The notes: generated by a model from the sequence alone, not told the origin. DNA of 64,000 bases from Pseudomonas citrullilanati (GCF_030580855.1 NZ_JAUQOP010000021.1:30933-94932); one strand, 5' to 3'; positions 8,159 to 18,110 are shown, numbered from the stretch's first letter. Translations and numbers: made by a program.

Positions 8159-8193
8159 AGGGCCTTCAAATTCAGCGAAGGGTTACAGGCCAA

Positions 8194-9630
8194 TCAGCCC
8201 TCATCCCCGTCATCATCATCCCCACCATCGACCTTCATCCCCAGCTCCTTGATCTTGCGGGTCAAGGTGTTGCGGCCCCAGCCCAGCAGCACGGCGGCGT
8301 CGCGGCGGCGGCCGGCGGTGTGCTTGAGGGCGGTTTCGATCATGATCCGCTCGAAACTCGGGACGGCGCTGTCCAGCAGGTTCGACTGGCCGCGGGCCAA
8401 GGCCTGGTCCGCCCATTGGCGCAAGGCCTGTTCCCAGTTGGTCACCGGGGCCGAATCCTGTGGCAGGTTCAACAGTTCCGGCGGCAGATCGCTGATGTGC
8501 ACTTCGCGGCCGGAAGCCATGACCGTGATCCAGCGGCAGGTGTTTTCCAGCTGGCGCACGTTGCCGGGCCACGGCAGGTTCTTGAGGTATTCCTCGGTTT
8601 CGCCCTTGAGCAGCTTGGGCTCCACCGCCAGTTCCTGGGCCGCGCGGCTGAGGAAGTGCCGGGCCAGGGTCGGGATGTCTTCGCGACGGTCCGCCAGGCG
8701 CGGGATGTGGATGCGGATCACGTTCAGGCGGTGGAACAGGTCTTCACGGAACTTGCCGGCGTGGACCAGGGTTTCCAGGTTCTGGTGGGTCGCGGCGATG
8801 ATGCGCACGTCCACCTTGACCGGCGTATGGCCGCCCACCCGGTAGAACTCGCCATCGGCCAGCACCCGCAGCAGGCGGGTCTGGGTGTCAGCCGGCATGT
8901 CGCCGATTTCGTCGAGGAACAACGTGCCGCCGTCGGCCTGTTCGAAGCGCCCGCGCCGCAGGTTGGCCGCGCCGGTGAACGCGCCTTTTTCGTGGCCGAA
9001 CAGCTCGGATTCCATCAGGTCCTTGGGAATCGCCGCCATGTTGAGGGCGATGAACGGCGAGGCGGCCCGGGGGCTGTGGCGATGCAGCGCGTGGGCCACC
9101 AATTCTTTGCCCGTGCCGGATTCGCCGTTGATCAACACCGTGATGTTGGAGTGGCTCAAGCGCCCGATGGCGCGAAACACTTCCTGCATCGCCGGTGCTT
9201 CGCCGATGATTTCCGGGGTGCGGGCCAGGGCCGGCACCTCTTCCAGGCCTTGTTGTTCCTGGGCGTGCTGGTTGGCGCGCTTGACCAGCGAGACGGCTTC
9301 ATCGACGTCGAACGGCTTGGGCAGGTATTCGAAGGCGCCGCCCTGATAGGAAGCCACCGCGCTGTCCAGGTCGGAATGGGCGGTCATGATGATCACCGGC
9401 AGCCGTGGATGCTGTTCGCGGATGCGCGCCAACAGGTCCAGGCCACTGGCGCCGGGCATGCGGATGTCGGAAATGATGACATCCGGTTGCTGGCGCGCCA
9501 GGCGACTCATCACCCCGTCGGCGCTGTCGAAGCTCTGGGTGGTCATGCCTTCCTGTTGCAGGGCTTTTTCCAGGACCCAACGGATAGAACGGTCGTCATC
9601 GACGATCCACACGGTTTCACTACGGCTCAT
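8194..9630 (-). CDS. ntrC: Nitrogen regulation response regulator NtrC (NR(I))
   Basis: A 478-residue sigma-54 activator with a receiver domain (1-120, phospho-acceptor Asp55 in IISDIRMPG), an AAA+ domain (about 140-375) and a C-terminal Fis-type DNA-binding helix-turn-helix. Walker A is GESGTGKE and the sigma-54 contact loop GAFTGA is intact. It overlaps ntrB by four bases (ATGA), so the kinase and regulator are translationally coupled. Its targets in this window probably include glnA and the NrsZ-type RNA, both of which have -24/-12 promoters. Length and domains are normal for NtrC. Confidence 0.97.
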   Translation of the reverse strand: MSRSETVWIVDDDRSIRWVLEKALQQEGMTTQSFDSADGVMSRLARQQPDVIISDIRMPGASGLDLLARIREQHPRLPVIIMTAHSDLDSAVASYQGGAFEYLPKPFDVDEAVSLVKRANQHAQEQQGLEEVPALARTPEIIGEAPAMQEVFRAIGRLSHSNITVLINGESGTGKELVAHALHRHSPRAASPFIALNMAAIPKDLMESELFGHEKGAFTGAANLRRGRFEQADGGTLFLDEIGDMPADTQTRLLRVLADGEFYRVGGHTPVKVDVRIIAATHQNLETLVHAGKFREDLFHRLNVIRIHIPRLADRREDIPTLARHFLSRAAQELAVEPKLLKGETEEYLKNLPWPGNVRQLENTCRWITVMASGREVHISDLPPELLNLPQDSAPVTNWEQALRQWADQALARGQSNLLDSAVPSFERIMIETALKHTAGRRRDAAVLLGWGRNTLTRKIKELGMKVDGGDDDDGDEG

Positions 9631-10712
9631 GTCGATGTGGCTCCTTGTTCCAGTGGCAGGAAGATCGAAAAGGTGGTGTGGCCGGGGTGGCTCTCACACT
9701 CGATCAAGCCCTGATGCTGACTGATGATGTTCTGGGTAATGGCCAGGCCCAGCCCGGTACCGTCCGGACGGCCGCTGACCATGGGAAAGAAGATGGTTTC
9801 CTGCAGTTCGGCAGGGATGCCCGGGCCGTTGTCGATGATTTCGATCTTGGTCACCAGGCGATGGCGCACGTGGCCGATGGTGAACTGGCGCATGGCCCGG
9901 GTGCGCAGGGTGATGCGCCCCAGGCGCAGTTCGTTCTGGCTGCCGATGGCTTGCATCGCGTTGCGCACGATGTTCAGCACTGCCTGGATCATCTGCTCGC
10001 GGTCGATCAGGACGTCGGGAATGCTCGGGTCATAGTCGCGCACCAAGGTGATGCAGCCCTGGGCCTCGGCTTCCACCAGGCTGCTGACGCGCTCGAGCAC
10101 TTCGTGGACGTTGCACATCGCCAGGGACGGCAGCTTGTTCGAGCCGAGCATGCGGTCCACCAGGTTTCGCAGGCGGTCGGCTTCCTCGATGATGACGTTG
10201 GTGTAGTCCTTGAGGCTTTCTTCCGGCAGCTCACGGGCCAGCAATTGCGCGGCGCCACGGATGCCACCGAGGGGGTTCTTGATCTCGTGGGCGAGGCCGC
10301 GCACCAGCATCTTGCTGGTTTCCTGCTTGGACAGCTGAGCCTCCTCCTTGGTGATGCGCAGCAGGCGATCACGGGGATGGACTTCCAGCAGCAACAGGGT
10401 AGCGCCGTTGTTCAGGATCGGAGTGACCGCGTAGTCCACGGTCAGGGTCTGGCCGGTCAGCGCGGTCAGCATCGCTTCGCGCTTGGTGAACGGGTGTGCC
10501 TGCTCAACTGCCTGGCGCAGGGAATTGAGCGCCTCGGCCGATTCGGTGAACAACTCGCTGATGAACTGCCCATGGCTGCGCTGGCCGCTGACAGCCAGCA
10601 GCATTTCCGCCGCCGGGTTCATGTACTCGAGGCGCAGTTCGGCATCGAGCAGGATGGTCGCGGTGGTGAGGTTGTCGAGTAGCAAGCGGTGTAGTGCATC
10701 GCTGATGGTCAT
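9627..10712 (-). CDS. ntrB: Nitrogen regulation sensor kinase NtrB (NR(II))
   Basis: A 361-residue cytosolic histidine kinase with no membrane segments. It has an N-terminal PAS domain (about 8-110), the phospho-acceptor His142 in LAHEIKNPLGG, and an ATPase domain with the N-box VLNIVRNAMQAIG and the G boxes DNGPGIP and GTGLGL. It phosphorylates or dephosphorylates NtrC under control of PII proteins. It is the first gene of ntrBC. An NtrC-like dyad lies about 200 bases upstream. Confidence 0.96.
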   Translation of the reverse strand: MTISDALHRLLLDNLTTATILLDAELRLEYMNPAAEMLLAVSGQRSHGQFISELFTESAEALNSLRQAVEQAHPFTKREAMLTALTGQTLTVDYAVTPILNNGATLLLLEVHPRDRLLRITKEEAQLSKQETSKMLVRGLAHEIKNPLGGIRGAAQLLARELPEESLKDYTNVIIEEADRLRNLVDRMLGSNKLPSLAMCNVHEVLERVSSLVEAEAQGCITLVRDYDPSIPDVLIDREQMIQAVLNIVRNAMQAIGSQNELRLGRITLRTRAMRQFTIGHVRHRLVTKIEIIDNGPGIPAELQETIFFPMVSGRPDGTGLGLAITQNIISQHQGLIECESHPGHTTFSIFLPLEQGATST

Positions 10713-10912
10713 CGGGACCTCTTTTGGAGCGTAGCAAGCACGCGCATGACGCGCCGGTACGGGGAAAATGCAAAAACCAAACCAAGGCTCTGAAAAGAAG
10801 CGCCTAGAGCCCTAAAGAGGCTGTTTTTCGCCCTGTTGCGTGGCGTTCTGCCAGCTTTTGCGGGTATTTTCGAACCAAAATGGGCTGGAATCTGGGAAGC
10901 GGGCAAGCAGGC

Positions 10913-10927
10913 GCACCAACATAGTGC
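10913..10927 (-). promoter_or_regulatory. NtrC-like box upstream of ntrBC
   Basis: GCACCAACATAGTGC (plus strand) matches 13 of 15 positions of GCACCAAAATGGTGC. It is the core of a GGCGCAC/GTGCGCC dyad at 10910-10930, which could also act as a hairpin in the DUF4124 transcript that ends at 10944. No -24/-12 element with correct spacing was found between it and ntrB, so repression or weak activation of a sigma-70 promoter is possible. Confidence 0.5.
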
Positions 10928-10943
10928 GCCAACCTGAACGAGG

Positions 10944-11561
10944 TTAGAAGAACGGCAGGATGCTGATTTCTTCCTCGGGCTTTTCGGCGAGGGGGCATTC
11001 GGGGCGATGACCGTAGTCGGCCTTGGCGCAGGGCTTGATGCGGCGTTTCTGTGCCAGGGAGATGCGCTGCATGTGGAAAGGCTGGTTGGCGGTGCGTTCG
11101 AGGATCCGGCCTTGCGCGTCGAGGATCTCCACCGCCAGCTGGTGGGTGCCGCGATCGATGCTGTCCAGGGCGAACACCGGGCTCGGGCCCGGTGCGCCGG
11201 TGGGCTGGCCGTCGAGCAGCAGGCGATAGCGGTGGCCTTTCTTCAGGCCGGGCTCACTGGTGACGCTGACGATCAGCGCGCCCTCGGTGCTGCGTATCGT
11301 GGCATCCGGTTCCGGGATCAGCAGGCGGAGCATTTCGTAGCGGAACAGCGGCTCGGGGGCTTCTCCCGCAGGCGCTGCAGGCGGGGCCTTGGACGGGGTT
11401 GGCATCCGGTTGCCGGGTGACAGTTCCACTTTCTTCGCATTGCCGGGGCGTGGCTGATCGGTGAACACGCGATTGCCCTGGGCGTCGATGTAGGTGTAGA
11501 CCTGCGCCAACCCTGGCAGCGCGACCAGCGCCAGGCCCAGGGCGAGCAGCCAGCGGATCAT
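10944..11561 (-). CDS. DUF4124 domain-containing periplasmic protein
   Basis: A 205-residue protein with a signal peptide (1-19, ALPGLA) and an N-terminal DUF4124 segment starting VYTYIDAQGNRVFTDQP. This is followed by a Pro/Ala linker and an Ig-like C-terminal half (LLLDGQP ... SIDRGTHQLAVEILDA). The function of the family is unknown. It is paralogous to the gene immediately before it and overlaps that gene by four bases (ATGA). The start at 11561 was chosen for the signal peptide; the frame's upstream extension is a shadow of the paralogue. The C-terminus has a short basic, cysteine-containing tail. Confidence 0.85.
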   Translation of the reverse strand: MIRWLLALGLALVALPGLAQVYTYIDAQGNRVFTDQPRPGNAKKVELSPGNRMPTPSKAPPAAPAGEAPEPLFRYEMLRLLIPEPDATIRSTEGALIVSVTSEPGLKKGHRYRLLLDGQPTGAPGPSPVFALDSIDRGTHQLAVEILDAQGRILERTANQPFHMQRISLAQKRRIKPCAKADYGHRPECPLAEKPEEEISILPFF

Positions 11562-12076
11562 GGCTGGTGCACCCGCTGCACGGTGAAGGTGACAGTCTCG
11601 CTCTGCTGCACGAGCTTGTCCCCGTCGACGACTTGCACCGCCAGGCTGTGCTCGCCCCGGTCGATGTTCACCACTTGCAGGCGTGGCACGTTGGTCGGCT
11701 GGCCATAGGGTTGTCCATCCACCAGGAGCCGGAACAGATGAGGGCTTTGCAGCCGCGGCTGCGCCCGTACGCCCACGGTAAAGGTGCCGTTGTTGGCCCG
11801 CAGGGCTTCCTCGCTGGGGATGTCCGTCAGTTCCAGGATCGCGTAGGCGTTGCCGGGCTCCTCCCTTTGCGCGGGGGCTGTCGGTGGGCCCGGGCTGGCG
11901 GGTGGCTGGCGTTCGATGCTGTTGAGGGGCGGCAAGTCCACCGTCTGGGCCGGTACCCCTTGGGGCGGCTGGTTGCTGTAGGCGGTGTTGCCCTCGGCGT
12001 CGGTGTATTTGTAGATCTGCGCGGCGACAGGCAGCGCCAACAGCAGCAACAGGATGAATGAAAAACCGCGACCCAT
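11558..12076 (-). CDS. DUF4124 domain-containing periplasmic protein (paralogue)
   Basis: A 172-residue protein with a signal peptide (1-19, LPVAA) and DUF4124 segment IYKYTDAEGNTAYSNQPP. A proline-rich linker and an Ig-like domain (LLVDGQPYGQP, NIDRGEHSLAVQVVDG) follow. The domain order is the same as in the downstream gene, with clear similarity, so the two probably arose by tandem duplication. The four-base overlap implies coupled translation. No catalytic residues are evident. A role in the envelope is inferred from the signal peptide only. Confidence 0.84.
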   Translation of the reverse strand: MGRGFSFILLLLLALPVAAQIYKYTDAEGNTAYSNQPPQGVPAQTVDLPPLNSIERQPPASPGPPTAPAQREEPGNAYAILELTDIPSEEALRANNGTFTVGVRAQPRLQSPHLFRLLVDGQPYGQPTNVPRLQVVNIDRGEHSLAVQVVDGDKLVQQSETVTFTVQRVHQP

Positions 12077-12160
12077 GGAAAATCGACCGAAAATGAAAAG
12101 TGATGGGTTGCAGCATAGGTCAGGGACGGGGATTGACCCAAGTTGTTGCACCCGAACCCT

Positions 12161-12247
12161 GTGGGAGCGAGCTTGCTCGCGATAGCGACGTGTCAGTCAC
12201 TGAGGTATTGGCTGTGCCGGCCTCATCGCGAGCAAGCCCGCTCCCAC
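12161..12247. repeat. REP inverted pair
   Basis: Copies at 12161-12183 and 12225-12247, between the chorismate mutase gene and the DUF4124 pair. The second copy carries the GCAAGCCCGCTCCCAC variant. Confidence 0.85.
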
Positions 12248-12261
12248 AGGGGAGGTGTGCC

Positions 12262-12819
12262 TCAGGATTTTGTGGCGGTACACAGCTCTGCGGTCGCCCG
12301 GATCAGGGCGAGCCGGTGCACCGGGTGCTGCTTGTCATTGTGGGTGGCGCGGGCCAGCCATTGCGGGCACTGCGGGTCGGTGCGGTACGGGGCGAAGTCG
12401 GCCAGTTGTTGCAGCAGGCGCTTTTGCAGTCGATCCAGTTGCGGGCGGATCTCGCCCACCAGGTCGGGGCGCGGCAGGTCCGGTGCCTTGCCCGCCAGGG
12501 CCCAGTCGGACAGGTTGATGTATTGCACCAGTTTGTTGGCTTCTATCTGGGCGCTGAAAAACGCGTCCACGGTGTCGGCCGTCAACTTGTAGGCCGGCGC
12601 CTGGGCGACGGCGGCGGCAATCACCTCGCGCTCGCGCGGGCGGTCTTCAACGGGCTTGTGACTGTCCCATTTGCTCAGCGCCACTTGATCGGCGAGGGCG
12701 ATGCGCTCGCCGATGGCATTGAGCAGCGGGGTCAGGGCGTCGGGGGCGGGTGCGGCTTCGGCGGCGCTGGCCAGCAGCGCGGCAGAGAGGGCAAGGCCAT
12801 AAGTGAGGCGCAGCGTCAT
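12262..12819 (-). CDS. Periplasmic chorismate mutase (AroQ gamma class)
   Basis: A 185-residue protein with a signal peptide (about 1-22, ending ASAAEA) and an all-helical secreted chorismate mutase domain. The motif pattern ALADQVALSKWDSHKPVEDRPRE-like (Arg/Lys/Glu active-site positions, split here at LSKWDSHKPVED) and FFSAQIEANKLVQY matches secreted AroQ enzymes. The enzyme converts chorismate to prephenate; its role outside the cytosol is unclear. The start at 12819 is preferred to the ATG at 12858, which would put a charged 13-residue extension before the signal. It lies between glnA (same strand, upstream) and the DUF4124 genes. The glnA terminator separates it from glnA. Confidence 0.82.
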   Translation of the reverse strand: MTLRLTYGLALSAALLASAAEAAPAPDALTPLLNAIGERIALADQVALSKWDSHKPVEDRPREREVIAAAVAQAPAYKLTADTVDAFFSAQIEANKLVQYINLSDWALAGKAPDLPRPDLVGEIRPQLDRLQKRLLQQLADFAPYRTDPQCPQWLARATHNDKQHPVHRLALIRATAELCTATKS

Positions 12820-12878
12820 GGGCAGTCTCGTCTTCTTGGGGGAACGATCGGCCATCATGCCCTTAACCGGCGCCCATG

Positions 12879-12907
12879 AAAAAGGCCTCCCGAAGGAGGC
12901 CTCTTTT
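12879..12907 (-). terminator. glnA rho-independent terminator
   Basis: Stem AAAAGAGGCCTCC / GGAGGCCTTTTT on the minus strand with a TTCG loop and a terminal T run. It starts 32 bases after the glnA stop. Confidence 0.9.
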
Positions 12908-12939
12908 CATTTCACGCCGCGTGGGGCGACGCTACCGGA

Positions 12940-14346
12940 TCAGCAGCTGTAGTACAGCTCGTATTCCAGTGGGTGTACGAAGGTGCGAACCTTGATTTCT
13001 TCTTCGCTTTTCAGCGCGATGTAAGCGTCGATGAAGTCATCGCTGAATACGCCGCCCTTGGTCAGGAACGCACGGCCCTTGTCCAGCTCTTCCAGGGCTT
13101 CTTTCAGGCTGCCACACACCTGTGGGATTTCCTTGGCCTCTTCAGGCGGCAGGTCGTACAGGTTCTTGTCGGCGGCATCGCCAGGGTGGATCTTGTTCTG
13201 GATACCGTCCAGGCCGGCCATCATCAGTGCAGCGAAGGCCAGGTACGGGTTGGCAGCCGGATCCGGGAAGCGCGCTTCGATACGGCGGGCTTTCGGGCTG
13301 TTCACGTAAGGAATGCGGATCGAGGCGGAACGGTTGCGAGCCGAGTAGGCCAGCATGACCGGGGCTTCGAAGCCTGGTACCAGACGCTTGTAGGAGTTGG
13401 TCGACGGGTTGGTGAAGCCGTTCAGGGCCTTGCCGTGCTTGATGATACCGCCGATGAAGTACAGGGCGGTGTCCGACAGGCCGGCATAGCCTTCGCCAGC
13501 GAAGGTGTTCTTGCCGTCTTTGGAGATCGACATGTGAACGTGCATGCCCGAACCGTTGTCGCCGTACAGTGGCTTCGGCATGAAGGTCGCGGTGCGGCCA
13601 TAGGCGTCGGCCACGTTGTGTACGACGTATTTCAGGGTCTGGACTTCGTCAGCCTTCTTGACCAGCGTGTTGAACTTCACGCCGATTTCGTTCTGGCCGG
13701 CAGTTGCCACCTCGTGGTGGTGAACTTCGACGGTCTGGCCCATTTCTTCCAGTGCGTTGCACATGGAGGTACGGATCTCGTGGTCGAAGTCGAACGGTGG
13801 CACTGGGAAGTAGCCGCCTTTCACGCCTGGACGGTGGCCTTTGTTGCCGCCTTCCACGTCCTGGTCGGACATCCACGAACCTTGTTCAGAGAAGATCTTG
13901 AACATGGAACCGGAGATGTCGGACTTGAATTTGACCGAGTCGAAGATGAAGAACTCAGGCTCGGGACCGAAGAAAGCGGTGTCGCCGATACCGGTGGACT
14001 TCAGGTATTCCTCGGCGCGGTGGGCGATGGCGCGCGGGTCGCGGTCATAGCCTTGCATGGTCGAAGGCTCGATGATGTCGCAGACCAGGATCAGGGTCGG
14101 CTCTTCGGTGAATGGATCCAGGACGGCGGTTTCGTCGTCCGGCATCAGGATCATGTCGGAGGCTTCGATGCCTTTCCAGCCGGAGATGGAGGAGCCGTCG
14201 AACATCTTGCCGATTTCGAAGAAATCGTCGTCCAGCGCATCACGGGCCGGCATGGTCACGTGATGTTGAGTGCCCTTGGTGTCAGTGAAGCGCAGATCAA
14301 TCCACTTGACGTCATGATCTTTGATGAGTTGAACCGACTTCGACAT
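12940..14346 (-). CDS. glnA: Type I glutamine synthetase
   Basis: A 468-residue enzyme that makes glutamine from glutamate, ammonia and ATP, acting as a dodecamer in the cytosol. The adenylylation site Tyr397 is present in [10 protein letters not shown], together with [12 protein letters not shown] (262-273) and [18 protein letters not shown] (313-330). Length equals the enterobacterial enzyme. The start at 14346 is preceded by GGAGGACAT. The upstream region holds a -24/-12 promoter and NtrC-like half-sites, as expected for nitrogen control, and a strong terminator follows. Confidence 0.98.
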   Translation of the reverse strand: MSKSVQLIKDHDVKWIDLRFTDTKGTQHHVTMPARDALDDDFFEIGKMFDGSSISGWKGIEASDMILMPDDETAVLDPFTEEPTLILVCDIIEPSTMQGYDRDPRAIAHRAEEYLKSTGIGDTAFFGPEPEFFIFDSVKFKSDISGSMFKIFSEQGSWMSDQDVEGGNKGHRPGVKGGYFPVPPFDFDHEIRTSMCNALEEMGQTVEVHHHEVATAGQNEIGVKFNTLVKKADEVQTLKYVVHNVADAYGRTATFMPKPLYGDNGSGMHVHMSISKDGKNTFAGEGYAGLSDTALYFIGGIIKHGKALNGFTNPSTNSYKRLVPGFEAPVMLAYSARNRSASIRIPYVNSPKARRIEARFPDPAANPYLAFAALMMAGLDGIQNKIHPGDAADKNLYDLPPEEAKEIPQVCGSLKEALEELDKGRAFLTKGGVFSDDFIDAYIALKSEEEIKVRTFVHPLEYELYYSC

Positions 14347-14441
14347 ATGTCCTCCGGGTGGCTTCGGGCGGTAATGGTGTGCCCTAAGATATGGGTGATG
14401 CCGGCGCGAATACTCTGCCAAGGCAACCTGCCTCACAAGGG

Positions 14442-14457
14442 AGCAATTTGCATGCCA
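14442..14457 (-). promoter_or_regulatory. Sigma-54 (-24/-12) promoter of glnA
   Basis: The minus strand reads TGGCATGCAAATTGCT: GG and GC are 10 bases apart and one position differs from TGGCACG-N4-TTGCW. The predicted start is near 14431, giving a leader of about 85 bases. Confidence 0.85.
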
Positions 14458-14479
14458 GTGCCCCAGCAATGGGTTTTTT

Positions 14480-14577
14480 GCACCAAATCCAGGCTTTTGG
14501 GGCCCGGAAGCGAGGATTGTCCGACAATAGTGCACCGCAAAGTGGCGTTGCGAAGAGTTGTTGACCTGTTTTGGTGC
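14480..14577 (-). promoter_or_regulatory. NtrC-like sites upstream of glnA
   Basis: Three TGCACC-type half-sites lie here. GCACCAAATCCAGGC is at 14480-14494, GCACCGCAAAGTGGC at 14532-14546 and, on the minus strand, GCACCAAAACAGGTC at 14563-14577. The last matches 11 of 15 positions of the NtrC consensus. They are about 55-140 bases upstream of the predicted start. Confidence 0.5.
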
Positions 14578-14626
14578 ATGCAAAACCATCTTCACATTAA
14601 CTGGTTAAACCTTGAGCAATTTCCGC

Positions 14627-14632
14627 TATAAT
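14627..14632 (+). promoter_or_regulatory. Sigma-70 -10 element of thiI
   Basis: A perfect TATAAT lies 43 bases before the thiI start. The best -35 candidate is TTAAAC at 14605-14610 with a 16-base spacer, which is weak. Confidence 0.5.
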
Positions 14633-14674
14633 CCGCGCCCCCCTTTTTCGGCTGGCCGTTCGCGCGCTGTTTTC

Positions 14675-16129
14675 ATGAAACTAATCGTAAAAGTCTTCCC
14701 CGAAATCACCATCAAGAGCCGCCCGGTACGGATGCGTTTCATCCGCCAGTTGGCCAAGAACATCCGTGCCGTGCTCCGTGACCTGGACCCGGCCGTGGTG
14801 GTGAACGGCGTGTGGGACAACCTCGAGCTGGAAACCCGCGTCAGCGAACCCAAGATCCTGAAGGAAATGACCGAGCGCCTGAGCTGCATGCCGGGCATCG
14901 CGCACTTCCTGCAGGTGGACGAATACCCGCTGGGGGATTTCGACGACATCCTCGCCAAGTGCAAGCTTCATTACGGCGATGCCCTGGCCGGCAAGATTTT
15001 TTCGGTGCGTTGCAAGCGCGCCGGCAAGCACCCGTTCAGTTCGATGGACGTGGAGAAGTACGTCGGCAGCCAGTTGCGCCGTCAGTGCGGCGCCGCCGGT
15101 ATTTCGCTGAAGGACCCGCAGGTCGAGGTGCGCATCGAGATACGCGACCAGCGCCTGTTCGTCATCCACAGCCAGCACGACAGCATCGGCGGCTACCCGC
15201 TGGGTTCGCTGGAGCAGACCCTGGTGCTGATGTCCGGCGGTTTCGATTCCACCGTCGCCGCCTACCAGATCATGCGTCGCGGCCTGATGGGGCATTTCTG
15301 CTTCTTCAACCTGGGCGGGCGTGCCCACGAACTGGGCGTGATGGAGGTGGCGCACTTCATCTGGAAGAAGTACGGCAGCTCCCAGCGTGTGTTATTTGTG
15401 AGCGTGCCATTCGAAGAAGTGCTGGGCGAAATCCTCGGCAAAGTCGACAACAGTCATATGGGCGTCATTTTGAAGCGTATGATGTTGCGTGCCGCGTCCA
15501 GCATCGCCGACCGCCTGCACATCGATGCGCTGGTCACTGGCGAGGCGATCTCCCAGGTCTCCAGCCAGACGCTGCCGAACCTGTCGGTGATCGATTGCGT
15601 CACCGAAAAGCTCGTGCTGCGTCCGCTGATCGCCAGCCACAAGCAGGACATCATCGACACGGCCATCGAGATCGGCACCGCCGATTTCGCCCGGCACATG
15701 CCGGAGTATTGCGGGGTCATCTCGGTCAATCCGAAGACGGCCGCCAAGCGCGGGCGCGTCGAGCATGAAGAGAAAGAATTCGACATGGCGATTCTCGAGC
15801 GTGCGCTCGAAAATGCCAGGCTGGTGCCGATCGATCGCGTGATCGACGAATTGGGCCAGGACATTCAGGTTGAAGAAGTCGGCGAAGCGCTGGCCGGTCA
15901 GATCATCATCGACATCCGTCACCCGGACGACGCTGAAGACGACCCGCTGGAGATCGCCGGCATCGAGGTACAAACGATGCCGTTCTATGCAGTGAACGCG
16001 CGTTTCAAGGAACTGGACCCTACTCGCCAGTACCTGCTGTATTGCGACAAAGGCGTGATGAGTCGCCTGCATGCCCACCATTTGCTCAGTGAGGGGCATG
16101 CCAATGTGCGCGTTTATCGACCGAGCTAA
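14675..16129 (+). CDS. thiI: tRNA 4-thiouridine / thiazole sulfurtransferase ThiI
   Basis: A 484-residue protein with an N-terminal ferredoxin-like and THUMP region (about 1-165), a PP-loop ATPase (SGGFDS, 187-192) and a C-terminal rhodanese domain (about 405-484). The two redox cysteines are present: Cys346 in PEYCGVIS and Cys457 in [10 protein letters not shown]. It transfers sulfur to uridine 8 of tRNA and in many bacteria also to ThiS. The start at 14675 opens the canonical [15 protein letters not shown]; the frame continues upstream without similarity. It is divergent from glnA. Confidence 0.97.
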   Translation: MKLIVKVFPEITIKSRPVRMRFIRQLAKNIRAVLRDLDPAVVVNGVWDNLELETRVSEPKILKEMTERLSCMPGIAHFLQVDEYPLGDFDDILAKCKLHYGDALAGKIFSVRCKRAGKHPFSSMDVEKYVGSQLRRQCGAAGISLKDPQVEVRIEIRDQRLFVIHSQHDSIGGYPLGSLEQTLVLMSGGFDSTVAAYQIMRRGLMGHFCFFNLGGRAHELGVMEVAHFIWKKYGSSQRVLFVSVPFEEVLGEILGKVDNSHMGVILKRMMLRAASSIADRLHIDALVTGEAISQVSSQTLPNLSVIDCVTEKLVLRPLIASHKQDIIDTAIEIGTADFARHMPEYCGVISVNPKTAAKRGRVEHEEKEFDMAILERALENARLVPIDRVIDELGQDIQVEEVGEALAGQIIIDIRHPDDAEDDPLEIAGIEVQTMPFYAVNARFKELDPTRQYLLYCDKGVMSRLHAHHLLSEGHANVRVYRPS

Positions 16130-16267
16130 GTGCCCGGGGCTGTTTGCCTGTGGCCTGCGTCACCGGCCCCCCGACGCCGCCGGCGAGCTGTAACGGCTTT
16201 GTCGGACTCAACGTAAATCGCTGTCACGTCCTGTCAGCACACCGAATCCTCTGATCGAGATACACAA

Positions 16268-18088
16268 GTGATCGAAAATCTACGCAACATCGCCATCATT
16301 GCCCACGTTGACCATGGTAAGACCACCCTGGTAGACAAACTCTTGCGTCAATCCGGCACCCTGGAGCGCAACGAGCTCAACGACGAGCGCGTGATGGACT
16401 CCAACGACCAGGAAAAAGAGCGCGGTATTACCATCCTGGCGAAAAACACCGCCATCAACTGGAACGGCTACCACATCAACATCGTGGACACCCCGGGCCA
16501 CGCCGACTTCGGCGGCGAAGTAGAGCGCGTGATGTCGATGGTCGACTCCGTGCTGCTGCTGGTCGACGCCCAGGACGGCCCGATGCCGCAAACCCGCTTC
16601 GTGACCAAGAAGGCCTTCGAAGCCGGCCTGAAGCCTATCGTCGTGATCAACAAGGTCGACCGTCCGGGCGCGCGTCCTGACTGGGTCCTGGACCAGATCT
16701 TCGACCTGTTCGACAACCTCGGCGCCACCGACGAGCAACTGGACTTCCAGGTCGTCTACGCCTCGGCCCTGAACGGCATCGCCGGCCTGGACCACACCGC
16801 CATGGCAGAAGACATGACCCCGCTGTACCAGTCGATCGTCGACAACGTACCTGCGCCGGCCGTCGACCGTGACGGTCCGTTCCAGATGCAGATCTCTGCC
16901 CTGGACTACAACAGCTTCCTGGGTGTGATCGGTGTTGGCCGTATCGCCCGTGGTCGCATCAAGCCGAACACCCCGGTGGTCGCCATCGACACCGAAGGCA
17001 AGAAGCGCAACGGCCGTATCCTCAAGCTGATGGGCCACCACGGCCTGCACCGCGTGGATGTCGAAGAAGCGGCAGCCGGCGACATCGTCTGCATCAGCGG
17101 CTTCGAAGAGCTGTTCATCTCCGACACCCTGTGCGATCCGACCGTGGTCGAGGCGATGAAGCCGCTGACCGTCGACGAGCCGACCGTTTCCATGACCTTC
17201 CAGGTCAACGACTCGCCATTCTGCGGCAAGGAAGGCAAGTTCGTGACCAGCCGTAACATCAAGGAGCGCCTGGACAAGGAGCTGCTCTACAACGTGGCAC
17301 TGCGCGTTGAAGAAGGCGACTCGGCCGACAAGTTCAAGGTATCCGGTCGCGGCGAGCTGCACCTGTCGGTACTGATCGAGACCATGCGTCGCGAAGGCTT
17401 CGAAATGGCCGTGGGCCGTCCTGAAGTGATCATCCGCGAAGTCAACGGCACCAAGCAGGAACCGTTCGAGAACGTCACCATCGACATCCCTGAAGAATCC
17501 CAGGGCAAGGTCATGGAAGAGATGGGCCTGCGTAAGGGCGACCTGACCAACATGTCCCCGGATGGCAAGGGCCGTGTGCGCCTGGAGTACAACATTCCGG
17601 CGCGTGGCCTGATCGGTTTCCGTAACCAGTTCCTGACCCTGACCAACGGCGCTGGCATCCTGACCTCGATCTTCGATCGCTACGACACCATGAAGTCCGG
17701 CCACATGTCCGGTCGTCAGAACGGTGTACTGGTATCGGTGGAAACCGGCAAGGCGCTGACCTACTCCCTGGAAACCCTCCAGGCGCGTGGCAAGCTGTTC
17801 GTCGAGCACGGCCAGGAAATCTACAACGGCCAGATCGTTGGCCTGAACAGCCGTGACAACGACCTGGGCGTGAACCCTACCAAGGGCAAGAAGCTCGACA
17901 ACATGCGTGCTTCGGGCAAGGACGAGACCATCGCCCTGGTCCCACCTGTTCGCTTCACCCTGGAACAGGCCCTGGAGTTCATCCAGGACGACGAGCTGTG
18001 CGAAGTGACGCCGAAGTCGATCCGCCTGCGCAAGAAGATCCTGGACGAAGGCGAGCGTACCCGCGCTGCCAAGAAAGCCAAGAACTGA
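16268..18088 (+). CDS. typA: Translational GTPase TypA/BipA
   Basis: A 606-residue ribosome-associated GTPase involved in 50S assembly and stress adaptation. G1 is AHVDHGKT (12-19), the switch region is [11 protein letters not shown] and G3 is [18 protein letters not shown]-like domains III and V and a basic C-terminal tail follow. The start codon is GTG, preceded by a GATCGAGAT sequence. It is followed directly by a strong terminator. The 138-base gap after thiI holds no obvious terminator, but separate transcription is likely. Confidence 0.97.
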   Translation: MIENLRNIAIIAHVDHGKTTLVDKLLRQSGTLERNELNDERVMDSNDQEKERGITILAKNTAINWNGYHINIVDTPGHADFGGEVERVMSMVDSVLLLVDAQDGPMPQTRFVTKKAFEAGLKPIVVINKVDRPGARPDWVLDQIFDLFDNLGATDEQLDFQVVYASALNGIAGLDHTAMAEDMTPLYQSIVDNVPAPAVDRDGPFQMQISALDYNSFLGVIGVGRIARGRIKPNTPVVAIDTEGKKRNGRILKLMGHHGLHRVDVEEAAAGDIVCISGFEELFISDTLCDPTVVEAMKPLTVDEPTVSMTFQVNDSPFCGKEGKFVTSRNIKERLDKELLYNVALRVEEGDSADKFKVSGRGELHLSVLIETMRREGFEMAVGRPEVIIREVNGTKQEPFENVTIDIPEESQGKVMEEMGLRKGDLTNMSPDGKGRVRLEYNIPARGLIGFRNQFLTLTNGAGILTSIFDRYDTMKSGHMSGRQNGVLVSVETGKALTYSLETLQARGKLFVEHGQEIYNGQIVGLNSRDNDLGVNPTKGKKLDNMRASGKDETIALVPPVRFTLEQALEFIQDDELCEVTPKSIRLRKKILDEGERTRAAKKAKN

Positions 18089-18110
18089 TCGTTTAGCCCA
18101 GGCTGAATGA

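Noticed and set aside
10845..10865. TGGCAGAACGCCACGCA (minus strand) considered as a sigma-54 promoter for ntrB
   Set aside because: The GG-GC spacing is 11 bases, so it does not fit the -24/-12 rule.
12973..14631. Open frame of 552 codons on the plus strand opposite glnA
   Set aside because: It is a complementary-frame shadow of a high-G+C gene: no ribosome site, no family resemblance, and composition rich in Val, Gly, His and Asp as expected from antisense of a conserved gene.
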